Notes: a model not told the origin generated them from the letters alone. DNA of 64,000 nucleotides from Microplitis mediator (GCF_029852145.1 NC_079977.1:19966781-20030780), one strand, 5' to 3'. Shown: positions 48,801-58,299, counted from the first letter of the stretch. Translations and numbers: made by a program.

Positions 48801-51800
48801 ATATAAATTACACATAATCATATGTATGTTTAAACCCGCCTAATTTTCGGATCTAATTATATATAAAATATGATATATATGTATTATACATAATCATATC
48901 TAATTATATATGAGTATATATAACTTATATATGATTATATATAATTAGACCTGGCCAATTTTCAGATCTAATTATATATAACGTATTATATATAATCATA
49001 TATAACCTATATATAATTATATATAAATTATATATAATTAGACCTGGCCAATTTTTAGATCTAATTATATATAAGGTCTTATATATAATTATATATAATT
49101 AGGCAAAATCATTTTTTCCCGGGAACCCAAAAGAAACTTAAATTTTCAGTATAAACAAATTCTCTAGGGTTATTCTGGTAATAATATATATGATACCTAC
49201 CATTTTCGTCATTTTACAGATACAATATATATAACACTTGAGTTTTTCATCGTCAACAAAATCTCTGTTTTTATGAGCCTCTTGCAGCTCTGAAAATAAT
49301 TTTATAAAATAAATATTTTATTAATTGAGATTATTTTAAAATATGATACCTGGGGTAAGTCCTGTTTTGGCTGCACAGCTTTTACCCATTGGTTTCATCA
49401 TATTTTCAACTTGTTCGATTTTCAATAGCTATTGTCGTTATAAAAGATTAAAAAAAAATAAAGTTAATCGAAATTATTTAATTCTACCATTAGTTAAATC
49501 GGTATTACTTACACCCTCAGTGTGAAAGAAATTAATAGACATAATAAAAAATGTTGCGAATGCAATAGTATAAATATTACACATCATTTTTTTTTTATAT
49601 CATTATCCTTTTTTTTATCGAATCAACACTCAAGTATCACGGTCTGCTGTTTGAAATAAAACGTTTTCAGTCTTTTATACATTCGGTTTTCGATCATTAA
49701 TACTTTTAATGACATCTTATTATATAGTAAAGTATAATCAATATTGGAATGAATTTCACTATATTTTTATATGAATTGTCGATTCATCGGCATATTCACG
49801 TAACATTAAAACGTAGATCGAGTAGTCTGTCAATAAATTAATATGTTACACAATCTAAGTATGCATTGAATTGAAATTAAAGTAAAATGAACGCTTATGT
49901 TAAAATAAAATTGTAGCTTATAGTCGAGTGGGTATCGGCGCATGAATATCGAAATCTATTTGGTCTTCATTTTTTTTACGAACATCTATTTATTGTATTA
50001 AAGATACAGATTATTTTCTGGGGGTCTACGGTTTCCGTGACGCGAAATGACCGTGAATTCTTTTAGAACTCGACAAAAGGACTTTTTTCAAATAGCTCTA
50101 TTTTTCCTGTTTTATTCCCTTTTAAATATAGTGGAAACCTAAACATGCAAACAGGCAAATAACCTTCTCAATAAGACAATTTATAGATAAATTGAGAAAA
50201 ATATAGATAGCTGCAACTTTTTCAAAAATGGACCAATTCAGACATTTTTTATTTCAAAATTTTCGTCTGTAAATTTACTTTCCAGAAAAAAATACAAAAA
50301 AATTGAAGATATTAAAATCTATGAAATTTTTCATATTGCATGGATGATATATCTCATATATTTATAATTTATTTATTCAGAAAATTAATTACGTACATAA
50401 GAATTTATCTAAATCATCTGAACTTTCACTTCTTAACCTCGAAATTATTGAAAAATTGTTTTTTTTCCGCATTTTATTTCTTTCCTTTTCAATTTTAAAA
50501 AATTCACGTAAAAATCGCAATGTTCACTCCCCGAGAAGCCAAAAAAAATTTGATATTAATTATCGACCTATTAGTTCATTAATTAGACGTAATCAAAAAT
50601 GGCAGGTGAGGATTTTTGAAAAATGGCCGATGTTCAAATAAATTACCGGCATTTTTAAATAGTAGAAGTGATTGAAATTATTTTGGAAGGGCAAATTCTA
50701 CGAAGCTTTGGTCGAAAGAATTGATAAACCGAAAAAAAAAACGTGATAAAAAACTAACAAACTCTTTCGATTGTCACCTCAACCATCTCAATCGGTCAAT
50801 TCATTAAAAAGATATAGAGAGTTTACATCCATACATACACACACACATACATACATACATACAGATAATCGGACATCATCCTAAAAATAGTCAGAATAGC
50901 TTCCTAGAACCTCAAAACGTCAAGATCTGATAGACATTTGATTTTCGAAAATCGGACCAAAACCAATAACTTCCCGAATTTTTGAAAATTTTCAATTTTC
51001 TTGGAGGGAAGTTAAAAAACTACAATTGGTTTTTTTTTCAAATATCTCTGCAAGTATCGTGTTTTCAAAAAAATAACAAGAGACCTTTTTTATCGCGCTT
51101 TAAATTCTCTATAAAAATTGTATCTTATGTTTTTTTGAAAAACCCAACATCTAGTAAGATATTTGGAGTTTAAAGTAGTCTGGTCTTCTAGTTCCATGTG
51201 ACCGCCAAGATTTAAATTAAAAAAAAAAAAAAGTTGTCATAATACTCATAAATAAAAATTAGTTACTCATTTATAACTTAATGAATAATTGAAACTGATA
51301 AATTTACATTTTAATTACAGTTAAAAAGCATAGGACCAAAATTAGTACCATTTTTCAAGAGTGCTTGCGTATATTTTGTTTTACTAGCAGAACAACCGTC
51401 ATTACTTACAGCTTGTTTCAAATGCTTACCAATAATAAGTCTAATTTTTTTTGTATTACTACACGGTATGAATTTATCTGATGAGTAAGTTTTCTTTAAT
51501 TAATTTAATATTTTAATAAAAAACAATAACAATCATCACAATAAATAAGTAATTAATAATTTTGTTTATTATTAAAGGTATAAATTTTCCCGAAGAATAT
51601 TGACAGGATTAATATTTAGTTGTCTAGGAGATGCTTTAATTGTCTGGCCAAATTTATTTGTCGCCGGTATGTCAATGTTTGCTATTGCACAGATCATGTA
51701 TATAACTGCATTTGGTTTTGTACCGTTGAATTCAACGTTAGGGGCAATGATTTATGCTCTTTGTACTATAGGTAAGAGCAATGGAAATATTAACTTATTT

Positions 51801-54800
51801 TTGTAATTATTTAATTTTTTTCTTTTTTTTTTTTAGTTATTTATATACTAATGCCAGGATTAAATGGCATATTAGCAATTGGTGTGCCAATATATACAAC
51901 ACTATTGGGTACAATGGCATGGCGTGCAATATCACGTGTCCGTTATTTTAAGGTAAGAAAATTTTAATTTATAATTTCATGTATATATAGAACGGAGGGG
52001 CAAACAGCGACCCCTTGAAAACTTTTTATCGAGCTGATTTTTGATGAGGGTTCTTAACACATCTTAAACCAACAAATTTTTATGTGAAAATCGAAAAAAA
52101 AAACATTTTTTTTGAGCTACCATAATATAGTTTAATTTTTACTAGCCCTGGCGGAACAGTTTTATGATATTTTACCGTATTTTGACGTAATTTACTGTAA
52201 TATACGGCGTTTACGCGGCAAATTTACCGTGATTGGCGGTAATTTACAGTAATATAGGTAATTTACAGTATTTTACAGCATTTTTACCGTAATACCATCT
52301 GTTTTTTATTTCTACAGCTATAGCCCTAGCGGATACAAATTACAGTAAATTATTGTATTTTACTGCAATTTACTGCGAATCCGCTGCGTTCTACGGTAAT
52401 TTGCGGTAAAATGCGGTCATCGACCGCAAGGTACGGAATTTAACGGTAAAATACCGCAACGTTAATACCGCAGTATTGTCGGAATTTTACCGTAAAATGC
52501 CGTACTTCGCATAAGATACCGTATTTTACGGTAATTTACGACATTCTCTCCGAATACCGTAAATTACGGTATTTAAGGTAATTACTGTAGTTTGGACTCG
52601 CTAGGGAGTGCAATACTTCACTTTAGAGTAAAATACCGCAGGCTTGCCGCAATTTTACGGTAAAGTATCGTTATCATACTGCACATTGACGGTAAAGATA
52701 TCGTACTTTGACTGTGCTTTTGCCGTAAAATCCCTAGCGGATCCGAATTACGGTAAATACAGTGATTTACCGTAATTTGCCGTAATTTACGGCGCCTAGC
52801 AGAATTACCGTAAATTACGGTAATCTACGGTAAATTACGGTAAATTGCCGTAATTTACGGTAATTCTGCTAGGCGCCGTAAATTATGGTAAATTACGGCA
52901 ATTTACCGTAATTTGCCGTAGATTACCGTAATTTACGGTAATTCTGCTAGGCACCGTAAATTACGGTAAATCACTGTATTTACCGTATTTCGGATCCGCT
53001 AGGGACATACCACATGATTACTGTAAAATACCGTATTTTTTGGTAATTTACTGCATTTTCTCTGAGTACCGTAAATTACGGTATTTACGGTAGTTACCGT
53101 AATTCGGATTTGCTCGGGAGTGCACTAAATACTCCACGTAATGGTAAAATACCTTAAGCTTGCCGCAATTTCACGGTAAATTATCGTTCTCATACTGCAC
53201 GTTGGCGGTAAAAATACCGTATTTGACTGTGACTTTACCGTAAAATACCGCATGATTACTGTAAACTACCTATTTTGTCGCAAATCACGGGATTTTTCCG
53301 TAAATCGCTACATTTTACCGCTGAATACCGTAATTATTTAGAATTCCATAAATTACGGCAAATTACTGTAATTTACCATAATTCGTATCCACCAGGGAAT
53401 TAAAGCCATGTCTCAGTCTCGAACACGACTAGACCTTTCCCTTGCAGCTAAAGCCTTTCACTGCTTCGGCTAGTCTAAATTTTAATTTTATTTTCAATCT
53501 TTCATTTGAATAAAAATTATAAATAAAAGTAAAATTTAAACTAATTTTTTCAGCGTTAATTTCAATAAAAATAATTTCTTTTTTTTTTGCATAAGGAACC
53601 ATGGACATGGACGCAATTATGTAGTTGTATTGGGAGCATATTCTTTTTAATATCAGATACTTTGTTGGGTTTCCATCACTTTTATCATCCAGTCCCTTAT
53701 GCAACGGTAAGCAATGAAGAAAAATGATATAGTAATGGTTATTAGACTAGACCAAAAAAAAAAAAACAGCAATTTTCTATTTTCAACGATACTGTGAAAA
53801 TATTAATGATGATGACCAAAAAAAATTATCGTGCAAGTTTGAGCCTTCAATATTAATATTAAGAGGTCGATCATCGCAATTTTTTATTTTCTTTTAATGA
53901 GCGGGTTTTTGTCGCATAACTCTCAAACAATCGAGATAAACGAAATTGACTCTAACACATTTCTTGTAGAGAATTAAATGCTCTACAAAAAAGGTCTGAT
54001 TGAAATTTTTCTTCAGATGAACCGTTCTCTCATAATCATGCCTTGAACATTGGTATGATTTTACGATTTGATTGTTCAATTTTGAAATTTGGTAATTAAA
54101 GTTAAAATCGATTTCGTTAAAGAAGGCGATGGATATTCTTAAAGGAAATCGATTGTTCTACAAAAAAAGTCTTTTAACAATTTTTGCTAAATTTACTACT
54201 TTAAAAGTTATTCAAGGTTATTGAAGTCGTTTGGACTTAACTTTAACTTTGAATAACTTACGAAGGAGTGAATTTAGCAAAAAATCATTGAGACTTTTTT
54301 TGTAGAGCATTTAATTTCCTTCGAGAATATTTATCCGCTTTTTTCGGAAACTGTTTTTTACATTAATTACAAAATTTCAAAGTTGAACAATCAAATCGTA
54401 AAATCATACCAATGTTCAAGGCATGATTATAAGAGAACGGTTCATCTGAGGAAAAATTTCAATCAGACCTTTTTTGTAGAGCATTCAATTTTCTACAAGT
54501 AATGTATTCAAGTCAATTTCGTTTATCTCGATTGTTTGAGAGTTATGAGACAAAAACCCGGTCATTAACAGAAAATAAAAAATTGCGATGATACACCTCT
54601 TAATATTAATATTAACCCTTCGTCACCCGCATCACTTTTTCATCCTTCGTCACTCGCGCGGTGAGCGCTGCGCCACCGTGTTAAATCAAGCGCGCTGTTG
54701 CCACATTTTTCAGATTGCTAAATCTATATAAAAAATAATCTAAATGAAATTTTTTTTAATAATTAAGTTATCGAAATTAAAAAATAAAAGATAGATTTTC

Positions 54801-57800
54801 CATTTTGTTTTTAATTTTTTTTATTAGGAATTACTCCGTTTCAATTAAAATTAAATTTTTTTTAACAACAATTTTATTTAAAAAATCGCATGCTCATAAA
54901 ATTATTACTCAAATGTATTTTAATAAATTATTTATTGTTGATATTATTATTATTATTATTATTGTTAATATTATTAATTCTATAATTATTAATAATGCTT
55001 CTATTGTTACTAGAATTTTTTCATTATTTTAACTCAAAATTAATTAAAAACAAAATAAAATTCAATTACCTGCTGTGGTTATAACCTCAAAATTCTTCTT
55101 GAATATTATACACAAATTACATATAATATAAATATATATTTGTAAATATAATAATTAATATTTAAATAACATATTTTTGTTTGTGACAAAATACTTATTA
55201 CGCGTAGAATTATTCTTAATTATTAATAAAAAATGTATCTCTATTAAGAGAGAATACCTAAATGTCAAACCTAAATATTTATATATCTATATCGTACAAG
55301 AGAATATTACCACACACAAGTTGGCAGCAGCGCGCGGCGGACATTTACCGGTTACTAACTCGCACTGGGCGGCGTCGCGCCGCTTTTCAATTTCTTTCGC
55401 ATGAAAATATTTTTTTTTAACAAAATAATTTATTTCTTAGGAGCGGCTAATGCTAGAAATTCTTTAAGAATGTCTAATTCAAGCATTCTAATTTTTTCGA
55501 CGTCATCCGTCACCGTAATTATGAAAAAATTGCATAATTGTAAAAAAGGCGGCGCCGCGCTCATTGAGCGAGTGACGAAGGGTTAAGGGCCCAAACTTGC
55601 ACAATAGTTTTTTTCGGTCATCATAATTATTATTTTCAAAGTATCGTTGAAAAAAAAAATTGTTGTTTTTTAGGCCCACTCTAATGGTTATATATATATT
55701 TTTTTGTACAATAATAAAAATTATGATAAGATATGATAGTGTGACCTTTCGCGATGATAAGTAATGATAATTTATTTACAATAATAATATTAACACAAAT
55801 CTTTATCTACAAAATATTTGTACATCATTAGCTCATTGTTCGGAATGTAATTGTTTAATTAAAATTTTTTTTTTTGTTTTTTCTAACAGTCAAATTTAAA
55901 AAATAGACCCTAGATTATTTTAAACACGAAATACCTCAATAAATATTCAGTTTATAGAAAAAGTAGACGATATCACTTCTATAGAGAATTGAAAACGCTA
56001 CAAAAAGTGACTTACAAATCGTAAAAAAACTCGATATTTACAGAAATAATTTTAAAAAACCAATTACACTTTTTTATTGATAATTTTGAATATTCCTATG
56101 ACAAATTTTACCCTTTAATTCTTAAAATGAATATTTTTTTGTAAAATTAAATTTTCTTTATCAATTCTAAGTCAAAACACGTTTATTTCCCTACACGGAA
56201 AGAAAATTATGGAAACGGTTCCCCTAATTCTATAAAATACTTTCCTATACCAACATAGGAATTATGAACATAGATTATGGGAGCAGTTCTTATAAGTATA
56301 GGAATGTTTCCCATAATTATTGGAACAGTTCCTATAATTAAGAAAATGCTACCCATAACATCATAGGAATGGTTCCTATAATTATATAAATGGTTCCTAT
56401 AATTTATCAAAATGTTTCCCATAATTATAGGAACAGTTCCTACAATTATGGGAATGCTACCCATAACATTATAAGAATGGTTCCTATAATTATAGAAATG
56501 GTTCCCATAATTTATCAAAATGTTTCCCATAATTATAGGAACAGTTCCTACAATTATGGGAATGCTACCCATAACATTATAAGAATGGTTCCTATAATTA
56601 TAGAAATGGTTCCCATAATTTATCAAAATGTTTCCCATAATTATAGGAACAGTTCCTACAATTATGGGAATGCTACCCATAACATTATGTGAATGGTTCC
56701 TATAATTATAGAAATGGTTCCCATAATTTATCAAAATGTTTCCCATAATTATAGGAACAGTTACTATAATTATGGAAATGCTACCCATAACATTATAAGA
56801 ATGGTTCCTATAATTATATAAATGGTTCCTATAATTTATCAAAATGTTTCCCATAATTATAGGAACAGTTCCTACAATTATGGGAATGCTACCCATAACA
56901 TTATAAGAATGGTTCCTATAATTATAGAAATGGTTCCCATAATTTATCAAAATGTTTCCCATAATTATAGGAACAGTTCCTACAATTATGGGAATGCTAC
57001 CCATAACATTATAAGAATGGTTCCTATAATTATAGAAATGGTTCCCATAATTTATCAAAATGTTTCCCATAATTATAGGAACAGTTCCTACAATTATGGG
57101 AATGCTACCCATAACATTATAAGAATGGTTCCTATAATTATAGAAATGGTTCCTATAATTTATAGGAATGATTTCCATAATTATAGGAACAGTTCCTATA
57201 ATTATGGGAATGCTACCCATAACATTATAGAAATGATTCCGATAACATTATAGGAATGGTTCCTATATTAGTATGGGAACTATTGCCATAATATTATAGG
57301 AATAGTCCCCATGATGCTATTGGAATAGTACCTATACCATTATGGGAATCATTCCCATAATATTGTGGCATAGTTCCCATACTATTATGGGCATAGTTCC
57401 CATACTATTATAGGAACCATCCCTATAATATTATGGGAACGGTCCCCATACTATCATGAAAAAATTAATTCAAAGAAAAGTGTGGTAATCACTTCTACGA
57501 TACACAGAAATATTATTAAATATAAAAACAAAAATTCAAACATTGAAAAAGAAATTCGTATTTGGCAAAAACATTCAAATTTTTAACAAAAATTTTTTTT
57601 TTAACAAATTTAGCTTCGAAGATGCTTCATTCGAATCTCTCCATATCATGAGGGGAATTTTTACACTATTTTGCAAAAAAAATTTTATATGTTATTATGG
57701 GAATAGTTCCAATAATGGTATGGGAATTATTCCCATACTACTATGGAAACTATTCCCATATATTATGGGAACCATCCCCATAATAGTATGTACTACATAG

Positions 57801-58079
57801 CAAAATTTCCCATAATTTTCTTTCCGTGTATTATTTGCCGCAAGATTTAGTAAAAAAAAAAATATAAAATAAAAAAATTATATAAGTTTACTATATACCC
57901 TCTTATCTGATTAGTATAACAATAGTTATCTAGTCAGTGTAATTTATAGACAATAATATAATGACATGTTTATTATCAAGGTATCAATAATGCTGACCTA
58001 CTACGCAGCGCAATTGGGTATCGCATTGAGTGCCGTTAATTCAAAAGAAAGTACCAAAACTCCGGTAGCTATTAAATAA
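27801..58079 (+). CDS. TMEM86: TMEM86 / lysoplasmalogenase-family membrane protein (six exons, 234 aa)
   Basis: YhhN/TMEM86 proteins are multi-pass membrane enzymes; characterised members cleave the vinyl-ether bond of lysoplasmalogens, releasing an aldehyde. Exons are 27,801-27,821, 51,321-51,484, 51,578-51,771, 51,837-51,952, 53,596-53,706 and 57,981-58,079. Phases are 0, 2, 1, 0 and 0, giving 234 residues. Family landmarks include GPKLVPFFK, GDALIVWP (the conserved GDxxL/W stretch), TAFGF, GTMAWRA, FLISDTLLGF and the C-terminal TYYAAQ.GIALSAV. Exon 1 is only seven codons (MSSPTQV, then GTGAGT). It is accepted because it supplies the expected N-terminus before LKSIGPKLVPFF in phase 0. This makes intron 1 23.5 kb, containing two antisense genes. 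A closer, unseen first exon is the alternative. Exons 2-6 are secure and exon 1 is probable. Confidence 0.85.
28585..29545. repeat. Tandem 51-bp repeat and related GTCTTGGCACAATACTGG repeats
   Basis: About seven and a half units of 51 bp lie at about 28,660-29,045 (CAAGTGACAAGCCTTGGTTT, GCCAGTCTTGGGACAAGG, TTCAGCCAATACT). After a tRNA-like module at 29,087-29,160, a related set (TCTTGGCACAATACTGG) follows at 29,300-29,540. Because 51 is divisible by three, long repetitive frames of 17-residue periodicity appear on both strands; I do not regard them as genes. Confidence 0.85.
29087..29172 (+). repeat. tRNA-derived (SINE-like) module with A-tail
   Basis: A-box-like CCTAGTGGATAAGACGC, B-box-like GGTTCGAGACCC, then a run of A residues. 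It looks like a pol III-type head with a short poly(A), sitting between two blocks of the CTTGG repeat. Not an intact tRNA. Confidence 0.55.
29779..30291. mobile_element. TA-flanked CACAGAAAGAAAT-ended foldback MITE (513 bp)
   Basis: Starts CACAGAAAGAAATTTATGG and ends CATAAATTTCTCTCCGTG, with TA on both sides. The interior is a run of palindromic ATTATGGTAATGGTTACC variants. It is a shorter relative of the element at 38,792-39,961. The following bases to about 30,440 carry TTTACGGTAA-type repeats; from there to 31,552 no gene is seen apart from a weak tRNA-like string near 31,210. Confidence 0.75.
31553..36115 (-). CDS. Secreted or surface EB-module cysteine-rich protein (11 exons, 855 aa), nested in TMEM86 intron
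   Basis: Exons (minus strand) are 36,115-36,011, 35,261-35,174, 35,087-34,839, 34,750-34,502, 34,167-33,922, 33,729-33,481, 33,300-33,052, 32,944-32,693, 32,622-32,374, 32,294-32,043 and 31,932-31,553. Exon 1 encodes a signal peptide. Exons 3-11 each encode one unit of about 83 residues with two cysteine-rich halves. The first is C-x5-C ... KC ... C-x-C ... C. The second is G.[FY]C ... C ... N..C ... C.C ... C, which resembles the invertebrate EB module. Exons 3-10 are 246-252 nt and every internal junction from exon 2 onward is phase 1, so whole exons can be duplicated or skipped without frameshift. The C-terminus ends in a hydrophobic MMNLLIILFIFHS stretch, possibly a membrane or lipid-anchor tail. 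Function is unknown; an extracellular adhesion or immune role is a guess. Confidence 0.85.
35273..35947. mobile_element. CCCGCATG-ended foldback element in EB-gene intron 1 (675 bp)
   Basis: Inverted termini CCCGCATG[GA]AAAAATATATA flank arms of ATATATGT and ACATATAT repeats. ATA occurs on both sides as a possible target duplication. It begins about 10 bp from the 3' splice site of exon 2 (AG at 35,262-35,263), so the element must supply any branch point and pyrimidine tract. Short open frames inside are repeat by-products. Confidence 0.75.
36404..37502 (+). repeat. AACTTCCCGC-family dispersed repeat, near full length
   Basis: Begins AATCTGGGCATCGGTTGGCC, then CTGCGGGCCAGCCC, and ends TTTCCTTAGCGGGAAGTTAA. 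Internal landmarks are ACTCGGACATCAT, CTTCCTAGGACCTCAAAACG and ATCGGGGTGAAAATAATAAC. At least nine full or partial copies occur in the window on both strands. No protein frame is conserved among copies, and no transposase was recognised. Confidence 0.7.
37503..38140 (+). repeat. AACTTCCCGC-family repeat, shortened second copy
   Basis: Runs head-to-tail after the preceding copy, from AACGATTGACCC to ATAGCGGGAAGGT. It contains an ACACACACACAC tract and the CTTCCTAGGACCTCAAAACG landmark. From 38,141 to 38,598 nothing else is recognised. Confidence 0.6.
38599..49587 (-). CDS. Odorant-binding protein, classic PBP/GOBP type (five exons, 143 aa), nested in TMEM86 intron
   Basis: Insect odorant-binding proteins are small secreted helical carriers of hydrophobic ligands in sensillum lymph. 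Exons (minus strand) are 49,587-49,513, 49,428-49,350, 49,289-49,201, 42,839-42,725 and 38,672-38,599, with phases 0, 1, 0 and 1. The 143-residue product has a signal peptide of about 22 residues. It carries the six-cysteine signature: C1 in KSCAAK, then 26 residues to C2, C2-x3-C3 in KCYIYC, about 41 residues to C4 in EECTAK, 9 to C5, and C5-x8-C6 in CELAYQYAIC. An extra cysteine lies two residues after C3. Intron 3 (6.4 kb) and intron 4 (4.1 kb) are filled with foldback repeats; the first two introns are 84 and 60 bp. Two adjacent ATGs exist at 49,587 and 49,584. Ligand unknown. Confidence 0.88.
38792..39961. mobile_element. TA-flanked CACGGAGAGAAAT-type foldback element with ATTATGGTAACC satellite (1,170 bp)
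   Basis: The left end reads CTCGGAGAGAAATTTATGG and the right end is CATAAATTTCGCTCCGTG, with TA on both sides. The interior is dozens of palindromic variants of ATTATGGTAACCATTACC. It lies in the OBP intron 4 and TMEM86 intron 1, on opposite strands. Confidence 0.8.
40000..40475. repeat. CACACGGGAAAAACGAA foldback repeat
   Basis: Starts CACACGGGAAAAACGAATTT and ends TTTTTTTTCCGTG. It contains GGTAACAAATCAATTTGTTA and related strings, inverted relative to 26,056-26,318. No coding content. Confidence 0.6.
40882..41890. mobile_element. CCCTCGCGGTTTTG-ended foldback element with ATGCCGTAA satellite
   Basis: Inverted termini CCCTCGCGGTTTTG at 40,882 and 41,877-41,890. The arms repeat AATGCCGTAAAAATGCCG and similar strings. 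The middle contains a tRNA-like module (about 41,457-41,530) and an ATATATAATTATATATAATT tract. No protein frame. Confidence 0.7.
41457..41545 (+). repeat. tRNA-derived module with T-run
   Basis: A-box-like TTGGCATAATGGTTAACAG and B-box-like GGGATCGAGCCC, followed by a long T-run that would terminate RNA polymerase III. The cloverleaf is degraded. Confidence 0.5.
41986..42219. mobile_element. TA-flanked CACGGAAAGAAA-ended MITE (234 bp)
   Basis: Near-perfect inverted ends CACGGAAAGAAAATTTCTTT and AAAGAAAATTGATTTCCGTG, with TA flanks. The interior includes TTACCGT/ACGGTAA motifs. Confidence 0.75.
42876..44648. repeat. 1.77-kb giant inverted repeat of two AACTTCCCGC-family copies
   Basis: A minus-oriented copy (about 42,876-43,675) and a plus-oriented copy (about 43,840-44,648) face each other across a spacer of about 165 bp. 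Both outer ends are AACTTCCCGCTAAGAAAATT and its complement. The arms are similar over about 800 bp, including GTACGTACGTAC microsatellites at matching positions. The pair would form a very long hairpin in RNA from either strand. Confidence 0.8.
44648..45768 (+). repeat. AACTTCCCGC-family dispersed repeat, near full length
   Basis: Begins AATCTGGGCGTCGGTTGACC and ends CTTCTTAGCGGGAAGTTAAA, directly abutting the giant inverted repeat. It is close to the copy at 36,404-37,502 over its whole length. Confidence 0.75.
45822..46737. repeat. Foldback repeat with AAAACATACCGAAAT motifs
   Basis: Motifs such as ACACCGAAATAAT, AAAACATACC, TTTGAGTATGATTTCGG and AATTATACTAA occur in one orientation at the left (45,825-45,980) and inverted at the right (46,550-46,735). 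A minus-strand B-box-like GTTCGAAACC lies near 46,078, so a tRNA-derived core is possible. Ends are not sharply defined. Confidence 0.5.
46740..49123. mobile_element. CCCGGGAAAAAAT-ended foldback element with ATATATAATT satellite (2.4 kb including nested element)
   Basis: Inverted termini CCCGGGAAAAAATGATTTTG. The arms repeat TATATATAATTATATATGG and short TATAGACC/GGTCTATA blocks. Internal copies of the same terminus occur at about 46,890 and 48,047, so it may be several elements in tandem. The hAT-like element at 46,979-48,004 is nested in it. It lies in OBP intron 3, ending about 80 bp from exon 3. Confidence 0.7.
46979..48004. mobile_element. hAT-like inverted-repeat element with 8-bp target duplication (1,026 bp)
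   Basis: Begins TAGGGTGCTTCGTTTGAAAC and ends with its complement; the arms are inverted copies over almost the full length (about 480 bp each). The 8-bp direct repeat ATAAGTAT flanks it (46,971-46,978 and 48,005-48,012). Target length and TAG-type ends fit hAT elements. Short open frames inside are mirrored between arms and are not genes. Confidence 0.8.
50114..50215 (+). repeat. Flank fragment of the tRNA-Lys-like dispersed repeat
   Basis: Contains AATATAGTGGAAACCTAAAC and CTTCTCAATAAGACAATTTA, identical to flanks of the tRNA-like modules at 17,087 and 59,160, but the tRNA part is absent here. The rest of 49,588-50,750 shows no gene. Confidence 0.5.
50755..51017 (+). repeat. AACTTCCCGC-family repeat, 3' end
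   Basis: Ends TTTTCTTGGAGGGAAGTTAA and has the landmarks ATCGGACATCAT and CTTCCTAGAACCTCAAAACG. It lies about 300 bp before TMEM86 exon 2. Confidence 0.6.
52145..53400. repeat. TTTACGGTAA palindromic satellite array in TMEM86 intron 4
   Basis: Dense variants of AATTTACGGTAAATTACCG fill 1.25 kb. A well-defined hairpin at 52,732-53,004 begins CCCTAGCGGATCCGAATTAC and ends with its complement, around GGCGCCTAGCAGAATTACC. The same hairpin occurs at 60,705-61,018. Confidence 0.75.
53743..55683. mobile_element. hAT-like inverted-repeat element with 8-bp target duplication, interrupted by a piggyBac-like MITE
   Basis: The ends TAGACTAGACC and GGCCCACTCTA are imperfect inverted repeats, and arms continue inverted for about 450 bp. 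The 8-bp direct repeat ATGGTTAT flanks it (53,735-53,742 and 55,684-55,691). Removing the nested 54,616-55,582 insertion restores the symmetry of the arms around AATATTAATATTAA. It resides in TMEM86 intron 5, about 30 bp from exon 5. Confidence 0.75.
54616..55582. mobile_element. piggyBac-like MITE with TTAA target (967 bp)
   Basis: Inverted termini CCCTTCGTCAC and GTGACGAAGGG sit directly inside TTAA on each side (54,612-54,615 and 55,583-55,586). GC-rich subterminal blocks (GCGCGGTGAGCGCTGCG and GGCGGCGCCGCGC) flank an AT-rich middle. There is no transposase frame. A 108-bp relative is at 12,647-12,754. Confidence 0.8.
56194..57828. mobile_element. TA-flanked CACGGAAAGAAA-ended element with 108-bp tandem repeats (1,635 bp)
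   Basis: Inverted ends CACGGAAAGAAAATTATGG and CATAATTTTCTTTCCGTG, with TA at 56,192-56,193 and 57,829-57,830. About eight tandem units of 108 bp at about 56,360-57,240 are made of GGTTCCCATAATT and TTATAGGAACAG pieces. Because 108 is a multiple of three, a 337-codon open frame (minus strand) and two plus-strand frames arise with 36-residue periodicity. They start and stop within the repeat, and I treat them as non-coding. Located in TMEM86 intron 5. Confidence 0.85.
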
Positions 58080-58299
58080 ATATACGTAACTATTAATAAT
58101 AACCATACCAAACAATAACAACAATAATTATCATAAATATATGTATGAGTTTTCAATACCCATAATGAAATAAATTTATATTAGAAATAAATTAGAATTT
58201 CATTTTTTAGATTGTTAGCGTGCAATAGTTTTCTTTACTTTAAATTTTATCAAAGTAATTGTTGTCATTAAATATCATTATTCTACTTACTAATTACTG

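Noticed and set aside
56207..57220. 337-codon open frame on the minus strand, the longest in the window, plus overlapping plus-strand frames of 100 and 143 codons
   Set aside because: It follows the 108-bp tandem repeat, whose length is divisible by three, so an absence of stops in one unit propagates through all of them. Frames are open on both strands, there is no splice or start context, and the region lies within a terminal-inverted-repeat element.
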